DNA of 56,221 bases from Acinetobacter sp. ANC 4862 (GTDB lineage Bacteria > Pseudomonadota > Gammaproteobacteria > Pseudomonadales > Moraxellaceae): NCBI RefSeq assembly GCF_004336635.1, contig NZ_SJXH01000020.1, positions 1 through 56,221 of the forward strand, read 5' to 3'. Positions 8,665 to 17,342 of this stretch are shown here, piece by piece; position 1 is the stretch's first letter; every line of letters starts with the position of its first letter. Below the pieces are notes generated by a model, which saw only the letters and a program-made list of their open reading frames with translations, did no database searches and was not told the origin of the DNA. A program made the translations under genes and the position numbers.

Positions 8665-8696
8665 CCCTCTCCTATTAGGAGAGGGTTAGGGAGAGG
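8665..8696 (+). repeat. REP-like palindromic element, copy 1
   Basis: CCCTCTCC TATTA GGAGAGGG forms a hairpin and is followed by TTAGGGAGAGG. Two more copies of the same element are at 14340-15750 (split by an IS) and 26841-26872, and a related pair is at 34135-34211. It lies between convergent genes. Just upstream, 8608-8658 contains other short inverted repeats (such as TTCC CTTGC GGAA) that may be a decayed partner element. Confidence 0.75.
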
Positions 8697-8704
8697 TAAA
8701 AATG

Positions 8705-11398
8705 TTAAATTTTTTCCCCTTCCGGAATCGGGGCAATATAGGCAATCAGCAACATCACAAAACCTGCGCCCAAGAATGAAATCACCCGGGTTATAGTCCC
8801 GATATGCGATAAATCAAATAGCACCAGTTTCAAAGTCACAATTACCAAAATGCTGCCCCCTAGAATCCAGACGGAACGCAACTGTTTTCGACTGGCCAGA
8901 CTCATGGTCATAAAGGCCAAACCCACCCACAGCAAAGTCAGACTCAGTTGAACCGTACCATCTTCCCATAAAGCAAGTTCGTTAAACGGCGTGCCCAAAT
9001 ACATGTGTAACGCACGCAGCACGATATAACTGCTGAGCCAAAGTAAACTGAGTACCATCAGCACCGCGACAATGCCTTGATCCAGTCCCGATTTCAGCTG
9101 TAAGGACAGCATCCAGATAAAGCACGCCAGCATAGCAATACTCACCAGATCAAATGGATTAATAATCGGTAGAAAATAGCCTTGGAAAGCCTGTTGGGTA
9201 AAAAGTTGCGAACAGACAATCCATGTCGCCATCAGCAGCAAAGTACTGCGTGCTTGCCAGAACATTTTCCAGTCCGGATTATTCACCTGCCAATAACACC
9301 AGGCACAGAACAGTAAAGGCAAAATCACCACACTGATATAAGGCATGTTCGGAAGCAAGGTTAAGCTGGTCATGGCGAGACTGGTTAACGTCCCAAAACT
9401 GACCCACTCTTTTTCAGTTCGCACACCCAACATCGGACGCAACCATAATGCAGTCATCATCAAGCCAGAGAGTGCAAAACCAATGCGATCAAACATAGAC
9501 AACCAAACAATAATTCCCTGCTTACTCTGATCAATCACGATAATGAGGGCAAAAACAAAGACAGGAATTAAGCCCAGCCATTTCGGAAATAACCATGACC
9601 ATGTGGCTTTGCAACGTAACATGACTTCATTCATCAGCAGATATAATCCACTGACAATCAACAGACTCATCACCAGCTGGTGAGGACTGTCAATTTCATC
9701 CAGCAACAGCACAATGAACATCGTGGTTGCAGACAACATCTGTAAACAATGAAAAGCGATGGTTGAATTGGTCAGCTGATTTCTAAAAGATTCTCGGCTA
9801 TTGGCGACCAAGACCACGGCAAAATAGCTTAGGCATAGCCCCCAATACATCTCTCGTGGAAATTCATTCAGCTCCACCAAGTAATACAAACTGGATAATC
9901 CGGCAACAATCAGCAAGCCCATTGCAAGATAACGACTGATCTCCGACTTGCGATACAAGGCATAAGTAAAAATAATCAGTCCTTCCACTGCCCAGCCAAT
10001 GACACTCCATTGTTTGTGTAAAAGAATTGGTGGAATCAGAGCCAGGAAAATCAGCATTAAACTAAAATAGCTTTGTGAAATTAGCTGCACGGCCTGATTG
10101 CGTTTCGACAGTTGATACAAACCTGCATAAACGGCTGCAAAAGCCAGACTTGCACCCGCTTGTCGCAGCATTTCATCGAAATACATTAAATAAATAAAAA
10201 TATAACCGACAATCGGTGCACCAAAAATCAGGGCAATATCTAAAGCAGGTTTGAGTTTGAATTGGGTCAGATCATCTTTGGCAATCAACTGACTAAAACG
10301 AAAACTCAGCCAGACAAATATGGCAGTATGGATAATAACCAACAACGTTAAAGTATTGCGTTCTTGTTCTTCACCCTGATAAAAGGCATAGCCTCCCCCG
10401 ACAATCACCGTCATTAAAAAGGCAATTTGATTGAGGATTTTCCAGGGACGTAATGTACTTAACACGACAACGGCAAGATTGATCACCACATAATAAGCAA
10501 TCAGTTCAATAGCGGTGGCATTACGAACCGGCAAGGTAAAGGGTGCAATATAGGCAATGATCAGCGCCATCAGTGCCAGTTCAATTGATTGTTGTTTTAA
10601 GCTTAGCGCGAGTGTCACACCCATAATGACGGCAAAGCACAATGCAGCCATGCCTAGAGTAAGAATCACGGCATTGTAATAAGCAAAGAACAGGGTCAAA
10701 AATAATGCAGCTAAACCCAAGCCTTCTAAAGCCAGTGCAAAACTGCGGTTTTTAGTCTGCATCCGGTAACCGAGTCCGGTCACTGCAGCACTAACACTGG
10801 CAACAATCGCCAGCTTCAGTGCAAGACTGAGTTGCCAATGTTCGGTAGCAAAACGCAGTAATAATACGATGCCAATCACCAGCACCAATATTGCCGCTTT
10901 TAAAACAGGATTTCCTTGAAAGATCCACTGTTTTAACTGATCAATCAGTTCTAATGAAGGTGAAGAAGTTTGAGATTCAGGAAGTTGAGGGGGTGGATTT
11001 TCAACAGTAGAAGATAGGTTTATTGGCGTCTGATGTAATCGCGTTTGTACTTGGCTTAATAAACCTTCTAAACGGCGCAACCATCTCAGAAAGAAAAAAA
11101 TCCACGCCGTGATGCCCAGTCCCACGACAAAATGCCATTCCATTGCCCCACCGACAAGGGCAATAATTGAACAAACATATAAAGGAACTTTAGAGCTTTC
11201 TTGAATCGAAGAATTTGTTTCTGCAGCAATTTTTACTGCCGGTGTCTGAATGGCATCGACATATTGCATCACGCTCATGACAAAGGCTAAGCCACATAAA
11301 TAGGTGAATATGCGTACCTCTAAAAACCAAGACCCCACCCCGACAATAATCAATACCATCAGCCAAATCATCCGGATTTCGCTCTGCCCTTTGTGCAT
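8705..11398 (-). CDS. DUF2339-family polytopic membrane protein
   Basis: 897 residues, nearly all hydrophobic, with over twenty predicted membrane segments. Two segments at the N-terminus are followed by a soluble stretch (about 95-155) containing the LRWLRRLEGLLSQVQTRLHQ helix and a Pro/Ser-rich linker. The rest is a long run of closely spaced helices. The layout matches the DUF2339 family, whose function is not established. An alternative start is Met10 (11371); neither start has a strong ribosome binding site. The gene is alone on its strand, converging on mscS and divergent from polA. Confidence 0.82.
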   Translation of the reverse strand: MHKGQSEIRMIWLMVLIIVGVGSWFLEVRIFTYLCGLAFVMSVMQYVDAIQTPAVKIAAETNSSIQESSKVPLYVCSIIALVGGAMEWHFVVGLGITAWIFFFLRWLRRLEGLLSQVQTRLHQTPINLSSTVENPPPQLPESQTSSPSLELIDQLKQWIFQGNPVLKAAILVLVIGIVLLLRFATEHWQLSLALKLAIVASVSAAVTGLGYRMQTKNRSFALALEGLGLAALFLTLFFAYYNAVILTLGMAALCFAVIMGVTLALSLKQQSIELALMALIIAYIAPFTLPVRNATAIELIAYYVVINLAVVVLSTLRPWKILNQIAFLMTVIVGGGYAFYQGEEQERNTLTLLVIIHTAIFVWLSFRFSQLIAKDDLTQFKLKPALDIALIFGAPIVGYIFIYLMYFDEMLRQAGASLAFAAVYAGLYQLSKRNQAVQLISQSYFSLMLIFLALIPPILLHKQWSVIGWAVEGLIIFTYALYRKSEISRYLAMGLLIVAGLSSLYYLVELNEFPREMYWGLCLSYFAVVLVANSRESFRNQLTNSTIAFHCLQMLSATTMFIVLLLDEIDSPHQLVMSLLIVSGLYLLMNEVMLRCKATWSWLFPKWLGLIPVFVFALIIVIDQSKQGIIVWLSMFDRIGFALSGLMMTALWLRPMLGVRTEKEWVSFGTLTSLAMTSLTLLPNMPYISVVILPLLFCAWCYWQVNNPDWKMFWQARSTLLLMATWIVCSQLFTQQAFQGYFLPIINPFDLVSIAMLACFIWMLSLQLKSGLDQGIVAVLMVLSLLWLSSYIVLRALHMYLGTPFNELALWEDGTVQLSLTLLWVGLAFMTMSLASRKQLRSVWILGGSILVIVTLKLVLFDLSHIGTITRVISFLGAGFVMLLIAYIAPIPEGEKI

Positions 11399-11560
11399 CT
11401 TTTCTTTATCTCAATCCTTTTGACCCGATCATACAACAGCTCGGACTTTGATTTTTAAGCATTCATCAGATATTCGGTAACACGCTTGTTTGATGATGTG
11501 GCTATGTTGATGTGCAAAATCACGTACAATAAGCCCGATATTTGAATTAGGAATCCTTCA

Positions 11561-14326
11561 ATGCCACCATTTGTTTTGGTCGATGGCTCATATTTTTTAT
11601 TTCGTGCATACCATGCACTGCCACCACTAACCACTTCGACTGGTTTACAGACCAACGCAATTCGTGGTGCCATTTCTGCGATTCAAAAGTTGATGCGTCG
11701 GATTCAACCGACCCATATGGCAGTTATTTTTGATACCCCTGAACCGACTTTCCGTCATCAGCTGTCACCGATTTATAAAGGCGACCGTCCAAGTATGCCG
11801 GATGAACTGTCTCAGCAAATTCCCTATCTTCACAACTTGATCCGTGCTTTGGGTATTCCTTTGTATACCCTTCCAGGCGCTGAGGCAGATGACGTGATTG
11901 GAACACTGGCGAAACGTGCTGAAGCCAAAGGCTATCAAGTACTGATCTCGACTGGCGATAAAGACATGGCGCAGTTGGTCACCGACAAAGTGACCCTGGA
12001 AGACAGCTTTAAAGATAAGCCAATGGATGTCGATGGCGTGTTTGAAAAATTCGGAGTTTGGCCGAATCAAATTATCGATTATCTAACCCTGATGGGCGAT
12101 GCCTCGGATGGCATTCGTGGCGTACCGGGCGTGGGCGCTAAAACTGCTGCTAAACTTTTGACTGAATACGGCTCAATTGGTGGCATTTTAGAAAATGTCG
12201 ATCAAATCAAAGGTAAAGTCGGTCAAAATATTAAAGACAATGTTGAAGGCATTACTCTGGATCATCAATTAGCCAGTATTGTTTGCGACCTCGATATGGG
12301 CCTCACTTATGAAGATCTTAAACTTCTTGATCCCAATGTCGAAGAACTGCGTCGCCTGTATACCGAACTCGAATTCCGTAACCAGTTACAGTCTCTGGAT
12401 CATCCCAACAATCCGAATAATTCAGTTTATAAACAAACCTCTAAAGTGATTGAAAAAACTGCGCATTCAGAAGTCGTCATTGAAACTGAAGATCAGGCAG
12501 ATATCACCAGTGTAGATGATCAACTTGGCAAAGCCAATTATCATACCATTTTAACTCAAGCAGACTGGGAGCAGCTTTTCCAGCGCTTAAACAGCGCCAA
12601 ACGTTTTGCCTTTGACACTGAAACCACCAGTCTGGATTATCGTGTTGCTGAAATGGTCGGCTTTTCATTGGCTTTTGATGCTAACGATGCCTATTACATT
12701 CCACTGGCACACGACTATGAAGATGCACCGGAACAGCTGAATCGTGAAACCATCCTTGCACAAATCAAACCGATTTTAGAAGATGATTCAATCCAAAAAA
12801 TTGGACATCATTTAAAATATGATGCCCATATTTTGCAAAATCACGGCATTGAATTACAAGGCTGGTATTTCGATACCATGCTGGCTTCATATGTTTTAAA
12901 TTCTGTGGCGACCCGTCACGGCATGGATGATGTTGCGCGTTTATATTTGAGTCATTTGACCACAACCTTTGAACAAGTTGCCGGCAAAGGGGTTAAACAA
13001 AAAACCTTTAATCAAATCGAAATTGAAACAGCTGCGCATTATGCGGCTGAAGATGCACATGTCACTTATCGCTTATACGAAGTCTTGTCTAAAAAGTTAC
13101 AGGCCATCCCTGAGCTGAACAATATTTTGCTCAATATTGAAATGCCGGTTGCGCGTGTTCTGACTATTATGGAAGAAAATGGCATCGAGCTGGATCTGAA
13201 ATTCCTGGATCAGTTGGGTGTAGAATTTTCAAATACCATTCAAAACCTCGAAAACCAAATTACCGAATTGGCAGGACAAAGCTTTAATGTCAGCTCACCC
13301 AAGCAGGTCGGTGAAGTGCTCTTTGACAAGCTTGGACTCAAAGGTGGCAAGAAAACAGCGACTGGCCAATACAGTACCAGTGAAAGTATCCTGGAAAAAA
13401 TTGACCATCCGATTACCGATCTGATTTTGCAATACCGCGGTCTTTCTAAACTGAAAAGCACCTATACCGATGGTCTACAAAAACAGGCCAACAATGACAG
13501 CGGGCGTGTGCATACCAGTTATCATCAGGCTTTAACGGCAACAGGCCGTTTGTCATCGACTGATCCTAACCTGCAAAACATTCCAGTGCGTGAAGAAATT
13601 GGTCGTCAAATTCGAAAAGCCTTTATTGCACCTGAAGGCCGTGTACTGCTTGCAGCCGATTATTCACAAATTGAATTGCGTTTAATGGCGCATCTTTCTC
13701 AGGATGAAGCCTTGGTCGATGCCTTTATGCATGGTCAAGACGTGCATCGCCGTACTGCGGCTGAAGTTTTGGGAATTGCGCTTGAAGACGTAACCAATGA
13801 CCAGCGTCGTCAAGCCAAAGCCGTTAACTTTGGTCTTTTATATGGTATGTCGGAATTTGGTTTGATTCGTCAACTGGGCTTTACCCGCCAAGAATCGCAA
13901 GACTATATCAAGCAATATTTCCACCGCTATCCGGGCATTTACGAGTATATGCAACGTACGCGTCAGGTGGCTTTGGAACAAGGTTTTGTTGAAACGATTT
14001 TAGGTCGTCGCCTTTATACACCGGATATCGATGCACGCAATATGATGGTCCGTAAAGGCGCTGAACGTGCTGCAATCAATGCACCGCTACAAGGCAGTGC
14101 AGCCGACATCATTAAAATGGCGATGATTGAAGTCGATAAAATGTTACCGAAAGATCAGGCTAAAATGCTGTTACAGGTACACGATGAATTGGTCTTTGAA
14201 GTCGATGCCGACATTGCCGATGAACTGGCACCGAAACTGGCTGAAGTGATGCAATCGGTAGTAAAACTTTCAGTACCGCTGATTGTCGAAGTCGGTAAAG
14301 GCAATAACTGGGATGAGGCACACTAA
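11561..14326 (+). CDS. polA: DNA polymerase I
   Basis: 921 residues with all three domains. The 5'-3' exonuclease spans about 1-290 (LVDGSYFLFRAYHALP at the start and the GVGAKTAAKLL helix-hairpin-helix). A proofreading 3'-5' exonuclease with an intact DTETT motif is near 352. The Klenow-type polymerase contains DYSQIELR near 700, the O-helix RRQAKAVNFGLLYGMS, and HDELVFE near 872. It works in Okazaki fragment maturation and excision repair. GGAAT upstream supports the ATG at 11561. The IS element begins about 30 bp after the stop and does not touch the coding region. Confidence 0.97.
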   Translation: MPPFVLVDGSYFLFRAYHALPPLTTSTGLQTNAIRGAISAIQKLMRRIQPTHMAVIFDTPEPTFRHQLSPIYKGDRPSMPDELSQQIPYLHNLIRALGIPLYTLPGAEADDVIGTLAKRAEAKGYQVLISTGDKDMAQLVTDKVTLEDSFKDKPMDVDGVFEKFGVWPNQIIDYLTLMGDASDGIRGVPGVGAKTAAKLLTEYGSIGGILENVDQIKGKVGQNIKDNVEGITLDHQLASIVCDLDMGLTYEDLKLLDPNVEELRRLYTELEFRNQLQSLDHPNNPNNSVYKQTSKVIEKTAHSEVVIETEDQADITSVDDQLGKANYHTILTQADWEQLFQRLNSAKRFAFDTETTSLDYRVAEMVGFSLAFDANDAYYIPLAHDYEDAPEQLNRETILAQIKPILEDDSIQKIGHHLKYDAHILQNHGIELQGWYFDTMLASYVLNSVATRHGMDDVARLYLSHLTTTFEQVAGKGVKQKTFNQIEIETAAHYAAEDAHVTYRLYEVLSKKLQAIPELNNILLNIEMPVARVLTIMEENGIELDLKFLDQLGVEFSNTIQNLENQITELAGQSFNVSSPKQVGEVLFDKLGLKGGKKTATGQYSTSESILEKIDHPITDLILQYRGLSKLKSTYTDGLQKQANNDSGRVHTSYHQALTATGRLSSTDPNLQNIPVREEIGRQIRKAFIAPEGRVLLAADYSQIELRLMAHLSQDEALVDAFMHGQDVHRRTAAEVLGIALEDVTNDQRRQAKAVNFGLLYGMSEFGLIRQLGFTRQESQDYIKQYFHRYPGIYEYMQRTRQVALEQGFVETILGRRLYTPDIDARNMMVRKGAERAAINAPLQGSAADIIKMAMIEVDKMLPKDQAKMLLQVHDELVFEVDADIADELAPKLAEVMQSVVKLSVPLIVEVGKGNNWDEAH

Positions 14327-14386
14327 AGAAGTAGAGAGTCCCCTCTCCTTATAGGCATAGGTATCTACACAATTCTCATGTTTTGC

Positions 14387-14418
14387 GTTAAATTGAGGAG
14401 CATGCTCTTCAATTTAAC
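14387..14418 (+). promoter_or_regulatory. Near-perfect palindrome in the IS leader
   Basis: GTTAAATTGAGGAGCA (14387-14402) is followed directly by TGCTCTTCAATTTAAC (14403-14418). The halves are complementary except for one position that can form a G-U pair. It lies inside the IS, between the left inverted repeat and the transposase start at 14476. In RNA reading in from polA it would fold into a long hairpin. In IS10 and IS50, comparable hairpins limit transposase expression from external transcripts; the same role here is inference. Confidence 0.6.
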
Positions 14419-14475
14419 ATCTCTGGCTTAGATCTGCGTCTTATTAAACGCTACAATAGCCTTGTAAAGCTCAAT

Positions 14476-15705
14476 ATGAATCCTCTAGCTTCACTTGCTC
14501 CTGCAATTAAAGATATTGCCTCTGCCCAAAAAACGAGTTTCGCAACCACACAGGCAGTTTGGCGATTCTTAAATAATGATAAAGTCTCTTTTAAACAATT
14601 AAATGAACCTATTCAGCAACATGCTTGTGAAGACATCAGTGCATCACAGCATCGCTATGCTTTAGTCATTCATGATTGGTCTCAATTACAATATGTGACA
14701 CATCGTAATAAGACTCAAAGATTGAAAAGAACACATCAATACGACTTGGGCTATGAGCTACAAACGAGTTTGCTTGTCGATGCAGCTTCAGGTCTTCCTA
14801 TTGCTCCATTGGCTCAAACACTCTCAGATGCCTCAGGTTGCTATTCAACATTTAATGACCAATATACTGAGCGTAAAACTCATTTAGACTTCCTTGTTGA
14901 ACAAATTCAAATGATTGAGCAGTTGCCTATTAAGAAAACCTGCGTACATATCATTGATCGTGAAGGTGATTCTATCGCTCACTTGAGGGAATTAAACAGC
15001 CATGGTTTTCAATGGCTGATTCGAGCAAAGGAAGGTCATCGGATTGAACATCAGGGCGAAATATGTAAAGTTTCAGAAGTTGCTGAATGTATAGAAACAC
15101 AGCAAGTGAAACCCATTTCATATAAGGGGAAGCAACATACGCTTCATGTCGGAGAAACCAATATTCGGATGACTCGTGCAGCTAAACCGAAAAGGAAAGA
15201 TCATACAGGTCAAATGGTTACATCTCAGCAAGGTGATGCCATTGAAGCAAGGCTCATTATTTCAGTAGTTAAAGACTGTGAGGGAAAGACACTGGCAAGA
15301 TGGTCACTGATTAGCAATGTACCTCCTGAAATCAGTACCATAGAACTAACGACTTGGTATTACTGGCGTTGGTCAATTGAATGTTATTTCAAGCTGCTCA
15401 AGCAAGCAGGTCATGACATTGAATCATGGCTTCAAACTACCCCCGAAGCGATTTTAAGACGATTGCTGATTAGTTGCATGGCGTGTGTAGTAACTTGGAG
15501 AATACAGCGCTGTACAGATGAACAAAATCAGAAAATCCGTATATTTCTGGCCCGTCTTTCAGGCAGGCAGCAGAAAAGGGGCAAGTTGGAAAGTGCACCT
15601 GCAATATTGGCAGGACTTTCGATTTTACTGAACACTCTTCAACTACTTTCGGAATATTCAATAGATGAACTGAATGAGATTGCTGCGATTGCATTAGGTA
15701 CCTAA
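14476..15705 (+). CDS. IS4-family DDE transposase
   Basis: 409 residues, intact, filling almost all of the insertion sequence. The DDE residues are recognisable: first Asp in VIHDWSQLQY (about 70), second Asp in HIIDREGDS (about 160), and Glu in YYWRWSIECYFKLLK. The last fits the IS4-family Y-(2)-R-(3)-E-(6)-K signature exactly. It catalyses cut-and-paste transposition of its own element. The stop codon lies a few bases from the right inverted repeat. The ribosome binding site at the ATG is weak (AAAG, 10 bases upstream), as is common in transposases that keep expression low. I cannot name the IS from sequence alone. Confidence 0.94.
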   Translation: MNPLASLAPAIKDIASAQKTSFATTQAVWRFLNNDKVSFKQLNEPIQQHACEDISASQHRYALVIHDWSQLQYVTHRNKTQRLKRTHQYDLGYELQTSLLVDAASGLPIAPLAQTLSDASGCYSTFNDQYTERKTHLDFLVEQIQMIEQLPIKKTCVHIIDREGDSIAHLRELNSHGFQWLIRAKEGHRIEHQGEICKVSEVAECIETQQVKPISYKGKQHTLHVGETNIRMTRAAKPKRKDHTGQMVTSQQGDAIEARLIISVVKDCEGKTLARWSLISNVPPEISTIELTTWYYWRWSIECYFKLLKQAGHDIESWLQTTPEAILRRLLISCMACVVTWRIQRCTDEQNQKIRIFLARLSGRQQKRGKLESAPAILAGLSILLNTLQLLSEYSIDELNEIAAIALGT

Positions 15706-15846
15706 AGATGTGTAGATACCTATGCCTTATAGGAGAGGGTTAGGGAGAGGTTAATTTTTAATGCCCTCTCTTGCGTAGCAGTGCTACTCATCTCACCGAG
15801 GAAGATGAACAGTAAATATTTTCCACATAGCATATCAATAAGCCAT

Positions 15847-15875
15847 AAAAAAGGACTCCATCGAGTCCTTTTTTA
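15847..15875. terminator. Bidirectional terminator between polA/IS and yggT
   Basis: AAGGACTC (15851-15858), loop CATC, GAGTCCTT (15863-15870), with a run of A before and a run of T after, so it can terminate transcription on either strand. It serves the minus-strand ppx-yggT cluster and any plus-strand transcript leaving the IS. Confidence 0.8.
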
Positions 15876-15886
15876 TTGAGCAAATT

Positions 15887-16456
15887 TTAAAGCCCTGTCA
15901 AAAGCACAATCGCCACTTGATTCATGATGATTTCAGCAATATACAAAGTCAAAAATGCAATGATTGGAGATAAGTCAATCATCCCCATATTCGGCAAAAT
16001 ACGACGGAATGGTGCCAATAATGGTTCTGCCAGTTCTTGAATTACTTCAATATAAGGTGAGCGCGACTGTGTAAACATCACCACCCAACTTAAAATAATC
16101 GTCGCAAAAATTAAATAACGGCAGAAACGGATCAAGTCCTGAATCATGGTGACAAAAGTCAAAATTACCAAATGTACAGGACTATTCGGCATGGCACCTG
16201 AAAGGTACATCACCCCAAAGATCTTGAGCAAATATAATAGTACCACCAATGCCAAAGCCGCCAAATTGACACGACCTTTTGCCACAGTGGGAAAAATACG
16301 ACCAAAGACATCAACGATTTTCGTGGCTTTTACCGTAGACATGACCACTGGATTATAAGCATTCACCGCTGCCAACTGCATGAGAAAACGGAAGAACACG
16401 AGCAAAATCGCTACGTTAATGATAATGCCAAAAATTAGCGCAGAGTTTGCACCCAT
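15887..16456 (-). CDS. YggT-family integral membrane protein
   Basis: 189 residues built of two YGGT repeats, each a pair of membrane helices around a short amphipathic stretch. The second repeat carries SWVVMFTQSRSPYIEVIQELAEPLLAPFRRILPNMGMIDLSPIIAF, given here only as a landmark from about 125 to 170 in pieces: SWVVMFTQ, LAEPLLAPFRRILP and MIDLSPIIAF. Function is not firmly established; in E. coli YggT has been linked to osmotic tolerance. It lies 27 bp after proC, the same neighbourhood as in many gammaproteobacteria. It is the last gene of the minus-strand cluster before the terminator. Confidence 0.9.
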   Translation of the reverse strand: MGANSALIFGIIINVAILLVFFRFLMQLAAVNAYNPVVMSTVKATKIVDVFGRIFPTVAKGRVNLAALALVVLLYLLKIFGVMYLSGAMPNSPVHLVILTFVTMIQDLIRFCRYLIFATIILSWVVMFTQSRSPYIEVIQELAEPLLAPFRRILPNMGMIDLSPIIAFLTLYIAEIIMNQVAIVLLTGL

Positions 16457-16483
16457 ACTGGAACTTTCCTAAATAAAAACGAG

Positions 16484-17314
16484 TTATTTGCTACTTTCAC
16501 TTAGCTCTTGAGCAAGTTCTTGACTGCGCTTTTGAGCTGCAGCCAAAGCGGCCTGAATATTTTGAGAGATTTGTGCACGATCAAATACTTCGAGTGCAGC
16601 CTGTGTTGTACCGTTTGGAGAAGTCACATTTTTACGCAACTCAGCAGGTGTGTTTGCACTGGTGATTGCCATTTGTGCAGCACCTAAAGCCGTTTGCAAA
16701 GTCAGGGCTGTCGCCACTTTCTCATCTAAGCCTAAGTTTTTCCCTGCACGAATCATGCTTTCCATCATATAAAAGAAATATGCGGGACCAGAACCAGACA
16801 CTGCAGTCACTGCATCAATCTGTGCTTCTGAATTCACCCAAAGGGTTAAACCGGTTGCTGCTAAAACCTGGCTTGCAAGCTCACGGTCTTTTGCATTAAC
16901 CGCGTCATTTGCATACAAACCATGTGCCCCGGTTTGTACCAAAGCAGGTGTATTCGGCATCACGCGAACAATTCGATCGGTGTCTAACAGATTTGCGATG
17001 GTCGCAATTTCTGCGCCTGCAACAATCGACATCACCAATTTGCCGTCGAATAAACCTTTAAGCGGTTTTAATACGCTGGCCAACACTTGTGGCTTCACCG
17101 CAAAAAGTACGATATCGGCATCACGAATGGCAGCAATATTGTCATCGGTCACATGTACATCTTTTTCTTCTAATAAAAGACGGACTTTTTCTACCGGATC
17201 AGAAACTGTAATACGTGTTGGCGGCAAACCACGCGAAATAAGTCCGCCAATTAAGGCTTGAGCCATATTACCGCCACCAATAAAACAAATATTACAATTT
17301 AAAGCTGCATTCAT
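16484..17314 (-). CDS. proC: Pyrroline-5-carboxylate reductase
   Basis: 276 residues. It catalyses the NAD(P)H-dependent last step of proline synthesis. The Rossmann dinucleotide-binding motif FIGGGNMAQALIGGL is at the N-terminus. The conserved P5CR signature is in the C-terminal half (VTAVSGSGPAYFFYMMESM, about 165-183, and the NVTSPNGTTQAALEVF region that binds substrate and supports the dimer). It lies between tilS and yggT with 28 and 27 bp gaps. The other window gene of this pathway, proA, is 32 kb away, so the pathway is not clustered here. Confidence 0.96.
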   Translation of the reverse strand: MNAALNCNICFIGGGNMAQALIGGLISRGLPPTRITVSDPVEKVRLLLEEKDVHVTDDNIAAIRDADIVLFAVKPQVLASVLKPLKGLFDGKLVMSIVAGAEIATIANLLDTDRIVRVMPNTPALVQTGAHGLYANDAVNAKDRELASQVLAATGLTLWVNSEAQIDAVTAVSGSGPAYFFYMMESMIRAGKNLGLDEKVATALTLQTALGAAQMAITSANTPAELRKNVTSPNGTTQAALEVFDRAQISQNIQAALAAAQKRSQELAQELSESSK

Positions 17315-17342
17315 GAATCATACTCGAATTAGAATTTTTTAA

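Larger units (their letters stand above)
14356..15724 (+). mobile_element. Complete IS4-family insertion sequence
   Basis: A complete IS of about 1.37 kb. The ends are perfect inverted repeats: GGCATAGGTATCTACACA at 14354-14371 and its reverse complement at 15709-15726. The flanks read CCTTATAGG on both sides (14347-14355 and 15725-15733). Because GG/CC is shared between the element end and the target, the data fit either a 9-bp target duplication with 16-bp repeats (boundaries given here) or a 5-bp duplication (TTATA) with 18-bp repeats. The 9-bp reading suits the IS4 family better. A single intact transposase is inside. Perfect ends and duplication suggest a recent insertion. Confidence 0.92.
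14340..15752 (+). repeat. REP-like palindromic element, copy 2, split by the IS
   Basis: The left arm CCCCTCTCC (14340-14348) and the right part GGAGAGGGTTAGGGAGAGG (15732-15750) reconstruct one element when the IS and one copy of the duplicated target are removed. The insertion lies in the loop (TTATA) of the hairpin. Confidence 0.8.

Noticed and set aside
14356..15724. A composite transposon with resistance cargo
   Set aside because: Only one IS copy with a transposase as sole gene; no second copy or cargo within the window.
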